Source of the DNA: Rufibacter roseus
GTDB taxonomy: Bacteria; Bacteroidota; Bacteroidia; Cytophagales; Hymenobacteraceae
NCBI RefSeq assembly: GCF_001647285.1
Contig: NZ_LRML01000009.1
Location: 1-64,000 of the forward strand
Length of the DNA stretch: 64,000 bases
Direction of reading: 5' to 3'
In this document: positions 35,111 through 42,910 of the stretch, piece by piece
How positions within the stretch are numbered: the first letter of the stretch is position 1
Layout of the letters: every line of letters begins with the position of its first letter
Translations under genes and position numbers: made by a program
Notes under the pieces: generated by a model
The model's input: the letters and a program-made list of their open reading frames with translations, nothing else
Databases searched by the model: none
What the model was told of the DNA's origin: nothing

Positions 35111-36459
35111 AGCGTGAAGGCAGTGCCTTTGCCCAATTCAGAACTTACAGTCAAGGTGCCTTTGTGCGCCCGCACAATTTGCTTTGATAGACTAAGCCCA
35201 ATACCAGACCCAGTGGCCTTGGTAGTATAAAACGGCAGGAAAATCTGCTCCTGCGCTTCTTCGGCAATGCCCGTGCCATTATCTGACACCTGAATTACAA
35301 CCCTGCTGTCTGGGTCAGAGAAAGCATCTAGCTGCAGCGTTTTGTTTGGTTGGTCGGCCAAGGCATGAATGGCATTCCGGATGAGGTTGATCATGACTTG
35401 CTCCAGCAGCTGACGGTCGGCCAGCACCTTAAGCCCTTCGGGGCGGCAGTCAATGAGGAAAAGGATGTTGGCCTGCAAGAGCTCTTCCTGAAACAGCATT
35501 TGCAATTGCCTGAACATTTCCTGCACTTCAAACAGCTGCTTTTTAGGGGTAGGCACACTGGCCATGCTGCGGAAATCATGTACAAACCGCACTAAGCCCT
35601 GGCTCCGTTTCTCAATGGTTTGCAGCGCCATGCACATGTCTTCTGTTTCCTCGCGTTGTAATACAATCTGCTCCCCAGGCTGCGCCTCCAGGTAATCTTG
35701 TACATCGGCGGCTACGCTGCCGGCCAGTGAGGAAATTGGCGTTACCGAATTCATGATCTCGTGCGTCAGCACCCTGATCAGGTTTTGCCAGGCCTCCATC
35801 TCCTTTTCTTCCAATTCCCGCTGAATGTTCTGAATACTGGCCAGCCGGAAATCTTCGCCTCGCAACACCAGGTCCACCACGTACAGCGCCACCGGAATGC
35901 GTTCTTTGCCTTGCCACAACTTTATCACTGTACTTTGCCCCGCCGGCAATGCCAGTAACTGTTTGGCTAGTTCCGGCGCTTCTGCAGAAAGGTGGTCTAC
36001 GCGCGAAAGGCTCGGCACTTGTATGAGCCGCTTAGCAGCGTTATTAATTAACTGTACTTCACCGCTCTTTTTAAAAGTGATAATGCCAATACCTATATGC
36101 TGCACCACCGACTGAAAATATTGGGCAGTGGCTTCTTTCTCTGAACGCACATCTCTGAACTTCCGGATTACCTCGTTGTAACGCTGGTAGAGTTCATCAA
36201 ATATTTTGCCCTCGCCCCTGCTGCTGAAGTTTTCAGAGAAATCATCATACTTAATGGTGTTTAGGAATTTGATGAGCCGCTCGGTAGTGCGTTCAATAAA
36301 AACAATAAGCCACACAGTTTGCACGGCAATAAGAATACCCAGCGCTAGTTGGGTGCCCACGTACTGAGACTTAAAATCGAGCCGGAAGAAAAGGAAAATA
36401 GAAACCACTAGCAGCGCCACCCGCAGCACCACCTGAAACCGAAAGTTCTTAAAGCCCAT
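35101..36459 (-). CDS. NtrB/NtrY-like sensor histidine kinase
   Basis: A 452-residue membrane kinase. Two membrane helices (about 8-25 and 38-55) are followed by a HAMP-like linker and a PAS domain (about 112-215, HIGIGIITFKKSGEVQLINN). Then come the dimerisation helix with phospho-His H233 in LTHEIMNSV, and the ATPase domain: N box NLIRNAIHAL, G1 VSDNGTGIAE, G2 GSGIGLSLSKQIV. It should phosphorylate the response regulator encoded just upstream; the genes overlap by 11 bases. The signal is unknown. Confidence 0.92.
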   Translation of the reverse strand: MGFKNFRFQVVLRVALLVVSIFLFFRLDFKSQYVGTQLALGILIAVQTVWLIVFIERTTERLIKFLNTIKYDDFSENFSSRGEGKIFDELYQRYNEVIRKFRDVRSEKEATAQYFQSVVQHIGIGIITFKKSGEVQLINNAAKRLIQVPSLSRVDHLSAEAPELAKQLLALPAGQSTVIKLWQGKERIPVALYVVDLVLRGEDFRLASIQNIQRELEEKEMEAWQNLIRVLTHEIMNSVTPISSLAGSVAADVQDYLEAQPGEQIVLQREETEDMCMALQTIEKRSQGLVRFVHDFRSMASVPTPKKQLFEVQEMFRQLQMLFQEELLQANILFLIDCRPEGLKVLADRQLLEQVMINLIRNAIHALADQPNKTLQLDAFSDPDSRVVIQVSDNGTGIAEEAQEQIFLPFYTTKATGSGIGLSLSKQIVRAHKGTLTVSSELGKGTAFTLRF

Positions 36460-37828
36460 ACTTTTCTAAGCGTCTGTAGAGCGATGCCCGAGACAAGCCC
36501 AGTTCTTTGGCGGCTTTGGAAATATTGCCGTCGTGCTTGCCCATGGCTTTGATTACCGTCACGCGCTCCATTTCGTCCAGATTATGGGTTTGCGGCATTG
36601 GTTCTGCTGATGAAGGTTGCTGTAATTGCAAAAAGAAGAAGTCTTGGGGCTGCAGCACCTGGTTTTCTGAGATAATGGTAGCCCGCTCCAGCACATGCTC
36701 CAGCTCTCTAATATTGCCCGGCCAGTCATAGCGCCGCAGCCGTTCCAGTGCAGCCGCAGAAAGCGATTTGGCTGACTGTTTGTATTTGTGGGCAGACCGC
36801 TTCAGGAAATGGTCGGTGAGCAGCGGCAAATCCTCCAGACGCTCACGCAGTGGGGGCAGGTGCAACTCAATGGTATTGATGCGGTACAGCAAATCTTGCC
36901 GGAACTTGCCCTGTTGCACCATTTGCTGCAGCGGCATATTGGTAGCACAAATCAGCCGTACGTTTATAGGAATTGGCTGCCCCGTACCCACCCTGATCAC
37001 CTCGCGCCGTTGGAGCACCGTGAGTAATTTAGCCTGCATGGCCAAGGAAAGATTGCCAATTTCATCTAAGAACAACGTGCCGCCGCTGGCCATTTCAAAC
37101 CGCCCCACACGGTCTTCCTTGGCATCGGTAAAGGCTCCTTTCTTGTGCCCGAACAGCTCGCTCTCAAAAAGACTTTCCGTGAGCGAGCCCATGTCAACGG
37201 AAATAAACACTTTATCTGCGCGGGCCGATTGCTGATGCAGCGTGCGGGCAATGACCTCTTTTCCGGTGCCGTTCTCGCCTAGTAGCAGCACATCGGCATC
37301 GGTTTTGGCCACGCGGTTCATGAGGTGCAGCAGCTGTTGCATGGCGGGGCTCTGCCCAGTTACCAAACTCACGTGCTGATTTATTTGCGAAGCCAGTGCC
37401 GAATTTGTTTTCTTAAGCGTGGAGATCTCTTTATAAGACGACTTCAATTTAGCCGCCGCCGAGAGCGTGGCAATCAATTTTTCGTTCTGCCAAGGCTTGA
37501 GCACGAAATCAGTAGCCCCTTCTTTGAGCGCCCGCACCGCCATCTCCACATCGCCAAAAGCGGTAATCATAATCACCACCGCACTAGGGTCGCGCGACAG
37601 AATCTCCTTTAGCCAATAGAAGCCTTCGTTGCCGCTGGTGGTGTCCTGGCTGAAGTTCATGTCCAGCAGAATAAGATCGTAGGTGTCGTGGTTGAGCAGG
37701 AACGGAATTTTGCGCGGGTCTTTTTCAATGATTACCTGCTGGGCGTGCTTTTTCAGCAGCATTTTAGCAGAGAAGAGAATATCTTCGTTGTCGTCTATGA
37801 TCAGGATCTTTCCTAGGTTCTGTTCCAC
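36449..37828 (-). CDS. NtrC-family sigma-54-dependent response regulator
   Basis: 459 residues from a GTG start at 37828. The longer frame to 37954 would run over the predicted operator and -24 element, and EQNLGKILIIDDNED is where receiver domains begin. The receiver phospho-acceptor is D56 (LILLDMNFS). The AAA+ domain has Walker A GENGTGKE (184-191) and a sigma-54 contact loop reading GAFTDA (231-236) instead of GAFTGA. The C-terminal Fis-type helix-turn-helix is ISKAAKELGLSRASLYRRLEKYGL. The predicted targets are its own operon and the exporter at 41440-46024. Confidence 0.93.
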   Translation of the reverse strand: MEQNLGKILIIDDNEDILFSAKMLLKKHAQQVIIEKDPRKIPFLLNHDTYDLILLDMNFSQDTTSGNEGFYWLKEILSRDPSAVVIMITAFGDVEMAVRALKEGATDFVLKPWQNEKLIATLSAAAKLKSSYKEISTLKKTNSALASQINQHVSLVTGQSPAMQQLLHLMNRVAKTDADVLLLGENGTGKEVIARTLHQQSARADKVFISVDMGSLTESLFESELFGHKKGAFTDAKEDRVGRFEMASGGTLFLDEIGNLSLAMQAKLLTVLQRREVIRVGTGQPIPINVRLICATNMPLQQMVQQGKFRQDLLYRINTIELHLPPLRERLEDLPLLTDHFLKRSAHKYKQSAKSLSAAALERLRRYDWPGNIRELEHVLERATIISENQVLQPQDFFFLQLQQPSSAEPMPQTHNLDEMERVTVIKAMGKHDGNISKAAKELGLSRASLYRRLEKYGL

Positions 37829-37857
37829 GGCGCGGTTTGGTTTTTTGTCAGTCAGAA

Positions 37858-37873
37858 CACCTAAACTGTGCCA
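37858..37873 (-). promoter_or_regulatory. Candidate sigma-54 promoter of the two-component operon
   Basis: On the minus strand, TGGCACAG starts at 37873 and fits the -24 consensus. The -12 position reads AGGTG, a poor match to TTGCW. The expected start of transcription, near 37848, precedes the GTG at 37828 by about 20 bases. Confidence 0.35.
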
Positions 37874-37937
37874 AACATAGGAAAAACCTATTTCAACAGC
37901 TGGCGAGGTGAATTTACAAAAACAGCGGACACTACCA

Positions 37938-37974
37938 TGTCCGCCGCTGAACAAAAAGTGTCCGCTAGTGAACA
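37938..37974. promoter_or_regulatory. Double operator upstream of the response regulator gene
   Basis: Two 16-bp palindromic sites, TGTCCGCCGCTGAACA (37938-37953) and TGTCCGCTAGTGAACA (37959-37974), are separated by AAAAG, so their starts are 21 bases apart. The same arrangement occurs at 41301-41337 (28 of 37 bases identical). A further inverted pair GCGGACA-N6-TGTCCGC lies at 37925-37944. Confidence 0.75.
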
Positions 37975-37980
37975 GCTCAA

Positions 37981-38022
37981 TTGTTGATTGTTGATTGTTG
38001 GTTGTTGGTTGTTGGTTGTTGT
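37981..38022. repeat. Heptamer tandem repeat (TTGTTGR)
   Basis: Six copies of a 7-base unit: TTGTTGA twice, TTGTTGG three times, then TTGTTGT. It lies just upstream of the operator of the two-component operon. Such repeats can change in copy number by slippage. Confidence 0.85.
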
Positions 38023-38044
38023 AGAAGAATAAGAGCGGTAGATT

Positions 38045-38083
38045 CTGTTTTAGGTCTGTTTTTCTTAAAACTGCTCAAAAACG
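38045..38083. repeat. Family palindrome, copy 13
   Basis: CTGTTTTAGGTCTGTTTTT with a partly mispaired right arm ending CTCAAAAACGC. Confidence 0.65.
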
Positions 38084-38084
38084 C

Positions 38085-38122
38085 AAAGCCCTCACAGAGT
38101 TTATGGCTGTGAGGGCTTTGCT
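38085..38122. terminator. Strong hairpin, terminator-like
   Basis: CAAAGCCCTCACAG pairs with CTGTGAGGGCTTTG around a 9-base loop. There is no long T-run after either arm, so a terminator function is likely but not certain. Confidence 0.5.
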
Positions 38123-38142
38123 AATAATTAAATAGGCGGTGG

Positions 38143-38188
38143 TTCAAAAGATCAGGCAGTGTCTTTAAGACCTGCGAATGTCTGTGCC
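38143..38188 (+). repeat. 46-bp dispersed repeat, copy 2
   Basis: About 39 of 46 bases match the copy at 18315-18360, with the shared cores CAGTGTCTTT and TGTCTGTGCC. It lies between two family palindromes. Confidence 0.7.
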
Positions 38189-38265
38189 CATTAATCCTTG
38201 CAAACGCAGTATCTCCATTAAGAAGATTATCTGATAGGAATGCCTAAGCTCAACAAGAAAAACTC

Positions 38266-38304
38266 CGTTTTAGCTCTAATTTTTGAAAAACGAGGCTAAA
38301 ACAG
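38266..38304. repeat. Family palindrome, copy 14
   Basis: CCGTTTTAGCTC / GAGGCTAAAACAG with inner TTTTT/AAAAA, downstream of the esterase gene. Confidence 0.75.
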
Positions 38305-38375
38305 AATGATGCAAACACGAGAAGCTGCACAACTTCTAAAACATTGCTTCAGCTGACTCTTCCTCATTTCTCCTC

Positions 38376-39002
38376 TTAGACTCTTTCCAAAATTTCCTTG
38401 GCCAGTTCTATCTCTTCCTGCAAAATGGTGTGCGGTCTGCCTTTGTAGATTTTTTTCGTTACCACTGCGCCCAGTTCTTCCATGATAGCTTGCGTCTCTT
38501 CTACTCTGCTCACCGGCACGTGCGGGTCTGGGTCACCGGTTGTAATTAGAACAGGAGTACCCGCAAAATCGCCCTTATAGTTAGCTTTCTCCAATTCTTG
38601 CCCAACTAGCCCGCCGGTAAACAGGAGTAACCCTCCATATTTTTGGGCATTGCGGGTAGCATATTCAGAGGTAAGGCAAGCCCCCTGCGAGAAACCCAGT
38701 AAATAAATATTCTGGCTCTTAACTCCCTGGTCAAGAATACTCTGCACAACCCCGTCAATCATCTCCAAGGCTGAATCAAGGGCTGGCTGATTTTGGGCTG
38801 CGGGTGCCATAAAACTGTACGGGTACCAACTGTGATTAGTAGCCTGCGGGGCATACAGAGAAAACTCCTCTACCGGCAGGTACTCAGCCAATGAAAGAAT
38901 ACTCTCTGCAGTGGCGCCCCGGCCATGAATCATAACCAGCGCCTTTCTGGTCTCGGAGACAGTTTTTCCTTGGGTAATAATATTTTTCTGATGCGTATAC
39001 AT
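38376..39002 (-). CDS. Alpha/beta hydrolase, phospholipase/carboxylesterase (MhqD-like)
   Basis: A 208-residue alpha/beta hydrolase of the phospholipase/carboxylesterase family. The oxyanion region is MIHGRGATAES, the nucleophile elbow is GFSQGACLT (Ser), the acid is in ITTGDPDPHVPVSRV, and the His is in YKGRPHTILQEE. MhqD of Bacillus subtilis has this fold and belongs to the quinone-stress regulon. Here it follows a ring-cleaving dioxygenase gene by 12 bases, the same pairing, so a role in quinone or electrophile detoxification is inferred. Confidence 0.82.
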   Translation of the reverse strand: MYTHQKNIITQGKTVSETRKALVMIHGRGATAESILSLAEYLPVEEFSLYAPQATNHSWYPYSFMAPAAQNQPALDSALEMIDGVVQSILDQGVKSQNIYLLGFSQGACLTSEYATRNAQKYGGLLLFTGGLVGQELEKANYKGDFAGTPVLITTGDPDPHVPVSRVEETQAIMEELGAVVTKKIYKGRPHTILQEEIELAKEILERV

Positions 39003-39014
39003 AGCGCTACAACG

Positions 39015-39950
39015 TTAGTCAAGTTTAGGCAACACGGCCTCAATATCTGCTCTGCGAGATTCGTACTGCGGGGGCAGCAACAGCATTTGGCCCAGTTGGT
39101 CCCACGGCTCATCAATCCCGAAGCCTGGGTTGTCAGTGGCTATCTCAAACAGCACCCCACCCGGCTCCCGGAAATAGAGTGAATAAAAGTAGTTACGGTC
39201 AATCTTGTTTGTGATGCTCAGGCCGCTGCGCTGCACTTTCTCCTGAAAATACATGAGCACCTCTTCGTTCTTCACCCGGAACGCGATGTGGTGGTTTGTA
39301 CCGGCTCCGCCTATGCCACGTGCTTCATTTGGCAGTTCCACCAAATCAATAATGGCGGCAGCGTCTACGGCATCTGTAATGTAGCGGTAGCGGTTTCCGC
39401 TTTGCTCCAGCAGTTTATAGCCTAAAACATTGGTTAAAACAGCGGCAGTGGGCTTTATATCCCGAAGTGTGAGTGTGACTCCATGAAAACCTTTTGTAGC
39501 TACTTCGGCTTTCACCTCCTCGGTTTCCCAAGGAGTGCGGCTGTCTAAGTTTTTAGGCACCACCAGCTCCAGCTTCAGCCCGTCAGGGTCCAGAAAGGTG
39601 AGGTACTTTTCTCCGAACTTCTCAGAGGGCTTGTTGTAAATGACGTTATGCTTCTCAAAGCGGTCAATCCAGAAATCGAAGCTGCCTTCGGGCACGGCGT
39701 ACGCAATGTTGGTGGCCATGCCGGTACCAGCGCTGCCTCTGCGGGCTCCCTCATAAGGGAAAAACGTGAGAATGGTGCCCGCGCTACCTTTTTCATCGCC
39801 GTAGTACAAATGGTAAGTACCGGGGTCATCAAAGTTGACGGTCTTTTTGAGCAGGCGCAGGCCCAGTACATTGGTATAGAAATCTACGTTCTTTTTGGCC
39901 ATATTGGCAATAGCCGTAATATGGTGCAGGCCTAAGATTTGATTTTCCAT
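39015..39950 (-). CDS. Ring-cleaving dioxygenase (VOC family, MhqO-like)
   Basis: 311 residues from the start at 39950 (MENQILGLHHIT); the ATG at 39980 lies inside the pirin gene's 3' end. Two VOC (glyoxalase/extradiol dioxygenase) modules: the first with LGLHHITAIANMAKKNVDFYTNVLG, the second with GFHGVTLTLRDIKPTAAVLTNVLGYK and NHHIAFRV. Metal ligands are likely the His residues in LHHIT and NHHIAF and a Glu in PGGVLFEIA. It probably opens a quinol or catechol ring. It is cotranscribed with the pirin gene (7-base gap) and the esterase gene. Confidence 0.87.
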   Translation of the reverse strand: MENQILGLHHITAIANMAKKNVDFYTNVLGLRLLKKTVNFDDPGTYHLYYGDEKGSAGTILTFFPYEGARRGSAGTGMATNIAYAVPEGSFDFWIDRFEKHNVIYNKPSEKFGEKYLTFLDPDGLKLELVVPKNLDSRTPWETEEVKAEVATKGFHGVTLTLRDIKPTAAVLTNVLGYKLLEQSGNRYRYITDAVDAAAIIDLVELPNEARGIGGAGTNHHIAFRVKNEEVLMYFQEKVQRSGLSITNKIDRNYFYSLYFREPGGVLFEIATDNPGFGIDEPWDQLGQMLLLPPQYESRRADIEAVLPKLD

Positions 39951-39957
39951 GGTTTGT

Positions 39958-40668
39958 TTAATGGTTGATAGGCACCTCAATTAAGAGAAACCTGCTATCT
40001 GATTCAAAAGTGAAGTTAAGTTGTTCTGTTTCCCAAATACCAATGGCCTCGCGCTGCTGCAGTATTTGGCCATTTACTTGTAGTGCCCCGCTGATATTGA
40101 ACACAAATATGGCCTTGTTCAGCGGCTTGAACTCATATGTGTGCGACTGGCCCTGCTCAAAGTACCCAAGTGAGAGTTTCGCGTTTTGGTTTATCCAGCA
40201 GTGGCTCTGCCCCTCTTCATTGCTTACAATGGTGGTAAGTTGGTTTACCCGTTTCTCCTCCGGAAAGTACCGGCGTTGGTAGCGAGGCGTTATGTTCTGC
40301 AGCTTCGGTTCAATCCAGATCTGCAGGAAATTCACCTCGTCTTGCCCCACATTGTGCTCTTCGTGCCGAAGGCCGCTGCCAGCACTCATAATCTGCACCC
40401 AGTCTTTGTGCACCACCTCTTTGTACCCTAAAGAATCTATATGGTTCATAGAGCCTGCCAGCATAATAGAGATAATTTCCATGTTGGCGTGCGGGTGTAT
40501 GCCAAAGCCATTCTCCGGCTGAACATAATCATCATTAAAAACGCGCAGCAACCCAAAACCGGCTCGAACCGGATTGTAATGGCCGGAAAAACTGAAAATG
40601 AAGTTGCTCTGTAGCCACCCCAAATCTTTCAGGCCTCTGTCTTTAGGATTATATCTTTCGAATTGCAT
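39958..40668 (-). CDS. Pirin-family protein
   Basis: A 236-residue bicupin protein. Metal-binding residues of the first cupin are visible in GFGIHPHANMEIISIML (HPHxN..E) and SAGSGLRHEEHN (HxEHN), which match the pirin family. Bacterial pirins of this type act as quercetinase-like dioxygenases or regulators. It is the first gene of the pirin / dioxygenase / esterase operon, with the operator-like palindrome at 40780-40810 about 110 bases upstream. Pirin plus quinone-cleaving genes is a common electrophile-stress set. Confidence 0.9.
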   Translation of the reverse strand: MQFERYNPKDRGLKDLGWLQSNFIFSFSGHYNPVRAGFGLLRVFNDDYVQPENGFGIHPHANMEIISIMLAGSMNHIDSLGYKEVVHKDWVQIMSAGSGLRHEEHNVGQDEVNFLQIWIEPKLQNITPRYQRRYFPEEKRVNQLTTIVSNEEGQSHCWINQNAKLSLGYFEQGQSHTYEFKPLNKAIFVFNISGALQVNGQILQQREAIGIWETEQLNFTFESDSRFLLIEVPINH

Positions 40669-40779
40669 ATTTGTCTTGTTAGATATTTGTACGGCAACGG
40701 CGCCTATTTAGCGGCACTATTCTCATTTTAAGCTTTCCCTTTTGTTTCATTCAGAAAGCTGAACCAGAAAGTTGAACAC

Positions 40780-40810
40780 AAATGTATAAACATTTAATGT
40801 ATGTACATTT
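40780..40810. promoter_or_regulatory. Palindromic operator and -7 box of the pirin operon
   Basis: AAATGTATAAACATT (left) and AATGTATGTACATTT (right) form a 31-bp imperfect palindrome matching at 12 of 15 positions. On the minus strand, TACATTTG (40786-40779), an exact TAnnTTTG box, overlaps its edge. This arrangement fits repression by a MarR/HxlR-type regulator; no such gene is in the window. Confidence 0.55.
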
Positions 40811-40885
40811 ATTCTAATCAAAAAGTTTCCTCCATCATTTGCAGATGGCAAGCCGCATCTGTGGCTAAGAACTAAAACGCAACCT

Positions 40886-40920
40886 TTTTTGGAGCTATTT
40901 TCTAAAAAATAGCCCCAAAA
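40886..40920. repeat. Family palindrome, copy 15
   Basis: TTTTGGAGCTATTTT / AAAATAGCCCCAAAA with one mismatch in the core, between the pirin operon promoter and the exporter operon promoter. Confidence 0.75.
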
Positions 40921-41300
40921 CATAAAAATGAAGGGCATAATAACTCTGCTGCTCAATAGAAGTTTATCTTAGCGGCAGGGAGTAACGAGCAGGAATTCGG
41001 CTTTTTTGTTGTTCTCTGACAATGCCTGCCAAAGAACATCAGCATCATCCATTTACTGTTTCCCTTTACCGGATGCATATAGTCAATCTTCAAACGGCAG
41101 TGACTTTGGCAGAGGCGGCTTTACCGCAAACAACCAGAATCTGCACTTCCTTAATTAAAGTGACAGGACCTGTCTACCATTGGCATTCCTACGCTTGGCT
41201 AAGTTAACCAAAGCCGGAAAAGGAATTTCCAGCTGTTAGAGTAATTGTGGTTGGCGGCTGAATAAGAAAGGCTTTCTTCTACATCAGCCAAGCAGCTACG

Positions 41301-41337
41301 TGTGCGGGCTTGAACAAAAAATGTTCGCCAGCGAACA
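41301..41337. promoter_or_regulatory. Double operator upstream of the exporter operon
   Basis: Two 16-bp sites, TGTGCGGGCTTGAACA (41301-41316) and the perfect palindrome TGTTCGCCAGCGAACA (41322-41337), separated by AAAAA. They match the double operator at 37938-37974 in sequence and in the 21-base period. Confidence 0.75.
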
Positions 41338-41390
41338 CTTTCAAATCCAACCTACATCTATTTCTACTGATGATCAACAGTTTATGAAAC

Positions 41391-41406
41391 TGGCACAGCT
41401 ATTGGC
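41391..41406 (+). promoter_or_regulatory. Candidate sigma-54 promoter of the exporter operon
   Basis: TGGCACAG starts at 41391 and the -12 position reads TTGGC (consensus TTGCW). The centre of the nearer operator is 61.5 bases before the -24 element, against 72.5 bases at the two-component operon, a difference of about one helical turn. The HlyD-like start codon is at 41440. Confidence 0.5.
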
Positions 41407-41439
41407 ATTAATAGCATAATTAAAAACCGCACACCCTGC

Positions 41440-42690
41440 ATGGACAGAATCATTGAGAAAAAACGGTGGACAGCCAAGAAGATTTTCGGATATACTGCCA
41501 TAGTAGCTCTTTTGGGCTTTGTCACCTACTTTATTGCCTTCGCAGATAATAGTTCTAAGCTGAACGTTGAGAGCCAGAAAATTACCATGTCTACCGTTAG
41601 CCAAGGTTCTTTCCAAGAATTTATTCCCGTTGACGGCACGGTGCACCCTATTAAAACCATTGTGATTCCGGCCGTAGAAGGTGGCACTGTAGAGCAGAAG
41701 TTCTTAGAGGGCGGCAAACCGGTGAAACAAGGTGATCCCATTCTGAAACTGACCAACAACCGTCTGGTACTGGATTTCATGAACCAGGAAACGCTCATGA
41801 ACGACCTGATCAACAACTTGCAGAATTCTAAGCTCAGCTTACAGCAGAATAAGTTTAACCTGCGCCGCCGTTTGGCAACACTTCATGCTCAGGTAGACGC
41901 CGCCAAAGATGCTTATGAGCGTAACGTGGCGCTATATGAGGCAAAGGCTGTTTCTCAGCAGGAATTCTTTAACATGAAGCGGGAATACGAGCGCCTAAAG
42001 GCTGAATATGAAATTGAGCAGGAATCGCAGCGGTTTGAAGAGGCCAACGCCAAGCAGCAGATTGCCCAGCTGCAAACCACTATTGACCGCACCAGCCGCA
42101 ACCTGAACATGATGGAAGACAACCTCAAGAACCTGTACATCAAAGCGCCCATCTCTGGTCAATTATCTTCGATACAAGTGGAATTGGGCGCCCCCGTGCA
42201 AGCTGGTCAGGTAATTGGTCAGATAGATGATTTGAGCGGGTTCAAAGTGAAAGCTGATTTAGACCAGCACTACGTGAGCCGGGTGTTTGCCAGCCAACGC
42301 GGTGAGTTCACCTACAACGGCAAAACCTATCCGCTGGAGATTTCCTTGGTGTATTCTGAGGTGTTGAACGGTCGCTTTCCGGTGGACATGATCTTTATTG
42401 GCGATGTACCCAAAGGTATCCGGCGGGGCCAAACCCTACAGATAAGGCTTCAGCTTTCTGACCCTGCGCCTGCCGTTCTGCTGCCTCGCGGCGGCTTCTA
42501 CCAAAGTACCGGCGGTGCCTGGGCTTACGTGCTGGACGAAGGCAGCAAAGTAGCCACTAAACGCAGCATTAGACTAGGCCGCCAAAACCCTGAATATTAT
42601 GAGGTACTGGAAGGCCTGAAACCCGGCGACCAAGTAATTACCTCTTCCTATGACTCTTTTAACGAAAAAGACAAGCTGGAGCTGAAGTAG
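41440..42690 (+). CDS. HlyD/MacA-like periplasmic adaptor
   Basis: A 416-residue membrane-fusion protein. An N-terminal anchor helix (residues 16-32) is followed by a lipoyl-like half (VDGTVHPIKTIVIPAVEGGTVEQKFLEGG), a long coiled-coil hairpin (about residues 125-225, ending NMMEDNLKNLYIKAP), the second lipoyl half (SGQLSSIQVELGAPVQAGQVIGQI) and beta-barrel and membrane-proximal domains. It links the inner-membrane ABC exporter to an outer-membrane channel; no TolC-like gene is in the window. The stop codon lies within a hairpin with 33-bp arms. Confidence 0.92.
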   Translation: MDRIIEKKRWTAKKIFGYTAIVALLGFVTYFIAFADNSSKLNVESQKITMSTVSQGSFQEFIPVDGTVHPIKTIVIPAVEGGTVEQKFLEGGKPVKQGDPILKLTNNRLVLDFMNQETLMNDLINNLQNSKLSLQQNKFNLRRRLATLHAQVDAAKDAYERNVALYEAKAVSQQEFFNMKREYERLKAEYEIEQESQRFEEANAKQQIAQLQTTIDRTSRNLNMMEDNLKNLYIKAPISGQLSSIQVELGAPVQAGQVIGQIDDLSGFKVKADLDQHYVSRVFASQRGEFTYNGKTYPLEISLVYSEVLNGRFPVDMIFIGDVPKGIRRGQTLQIRLQLSDPAPAVLLPRGGFYQSTGGAWAYVLDEGSKVATKRSIRLGRQNPEYYEVLEGLKPGDQVITSSYDSFNEKDKLELK

Positions 42691-42746
42691 GCTGTTTTAG
42701 GGCTGTTTTGGCGAAAACAGCCCTAAAACAGCCTACTTCAGCTCCA
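42677..42746. repeat. Family palindrome, copy 16, expanded to 33-bp perfect arms
   Basis: Positions 42677-42709 and 42714-42746 are perfectly complementary over 33 bp around the 4-base loop GGCG. The inner 18 bp are the normal family unit (CTGTTTTAGGGCTGTTTT). The outer 15 bp duplicate, in inverted form, the last codons and the stop of the HlyD-like gene. Confidence 0.92.
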
Positions 42747-42782
42747 AGTCCTGAGCCTTGAGTCCGGAAAATGAAAGCATTT

Positions 42783-42813
42783 CGTCCCCCTTTGAAGGGG
42801 GTAGGGGGATGAC
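42783..42813. repeat. CCCCCTTTGAAGGGGG-type dispersed repeat
   Basis: TCCCCCTTTGAAGGGGG followed by TAGGGGGATGAC. The core CCCCCTTTGAAGGGGG is a near-perfect palindrome and similar motifs are common in Bacteroidota intergenic regions. Only one copy was seen here. Confidence 0.5.
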
Positions 42814-42910
42814 AAGGACGGGGGACAAAAAAAGAAAATAGTCGTGCTACCTGATACACGCTACCAGATACGAGGAACGGATAACAAACAACGAGTAACG
42901 AAATAAAGCA

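Noticed and set aside
37829-37954. Longer start for the NtrC-type regulator at 37954
   Set aside because: The extra 42 residues run over the double operator and -24-like element and do not resemble a receiver domain; GTG at 37828 begins right at the receiver.
37981-38022. CRISPR-like repeat
   Set aside because: Seven-base units without spacers are a simple tandem repeat.
41022-41207. 61-residue frame upstream of the exporter operon
   Set aside because: It lies in a regulatory stretch, has a random composition and no family match.
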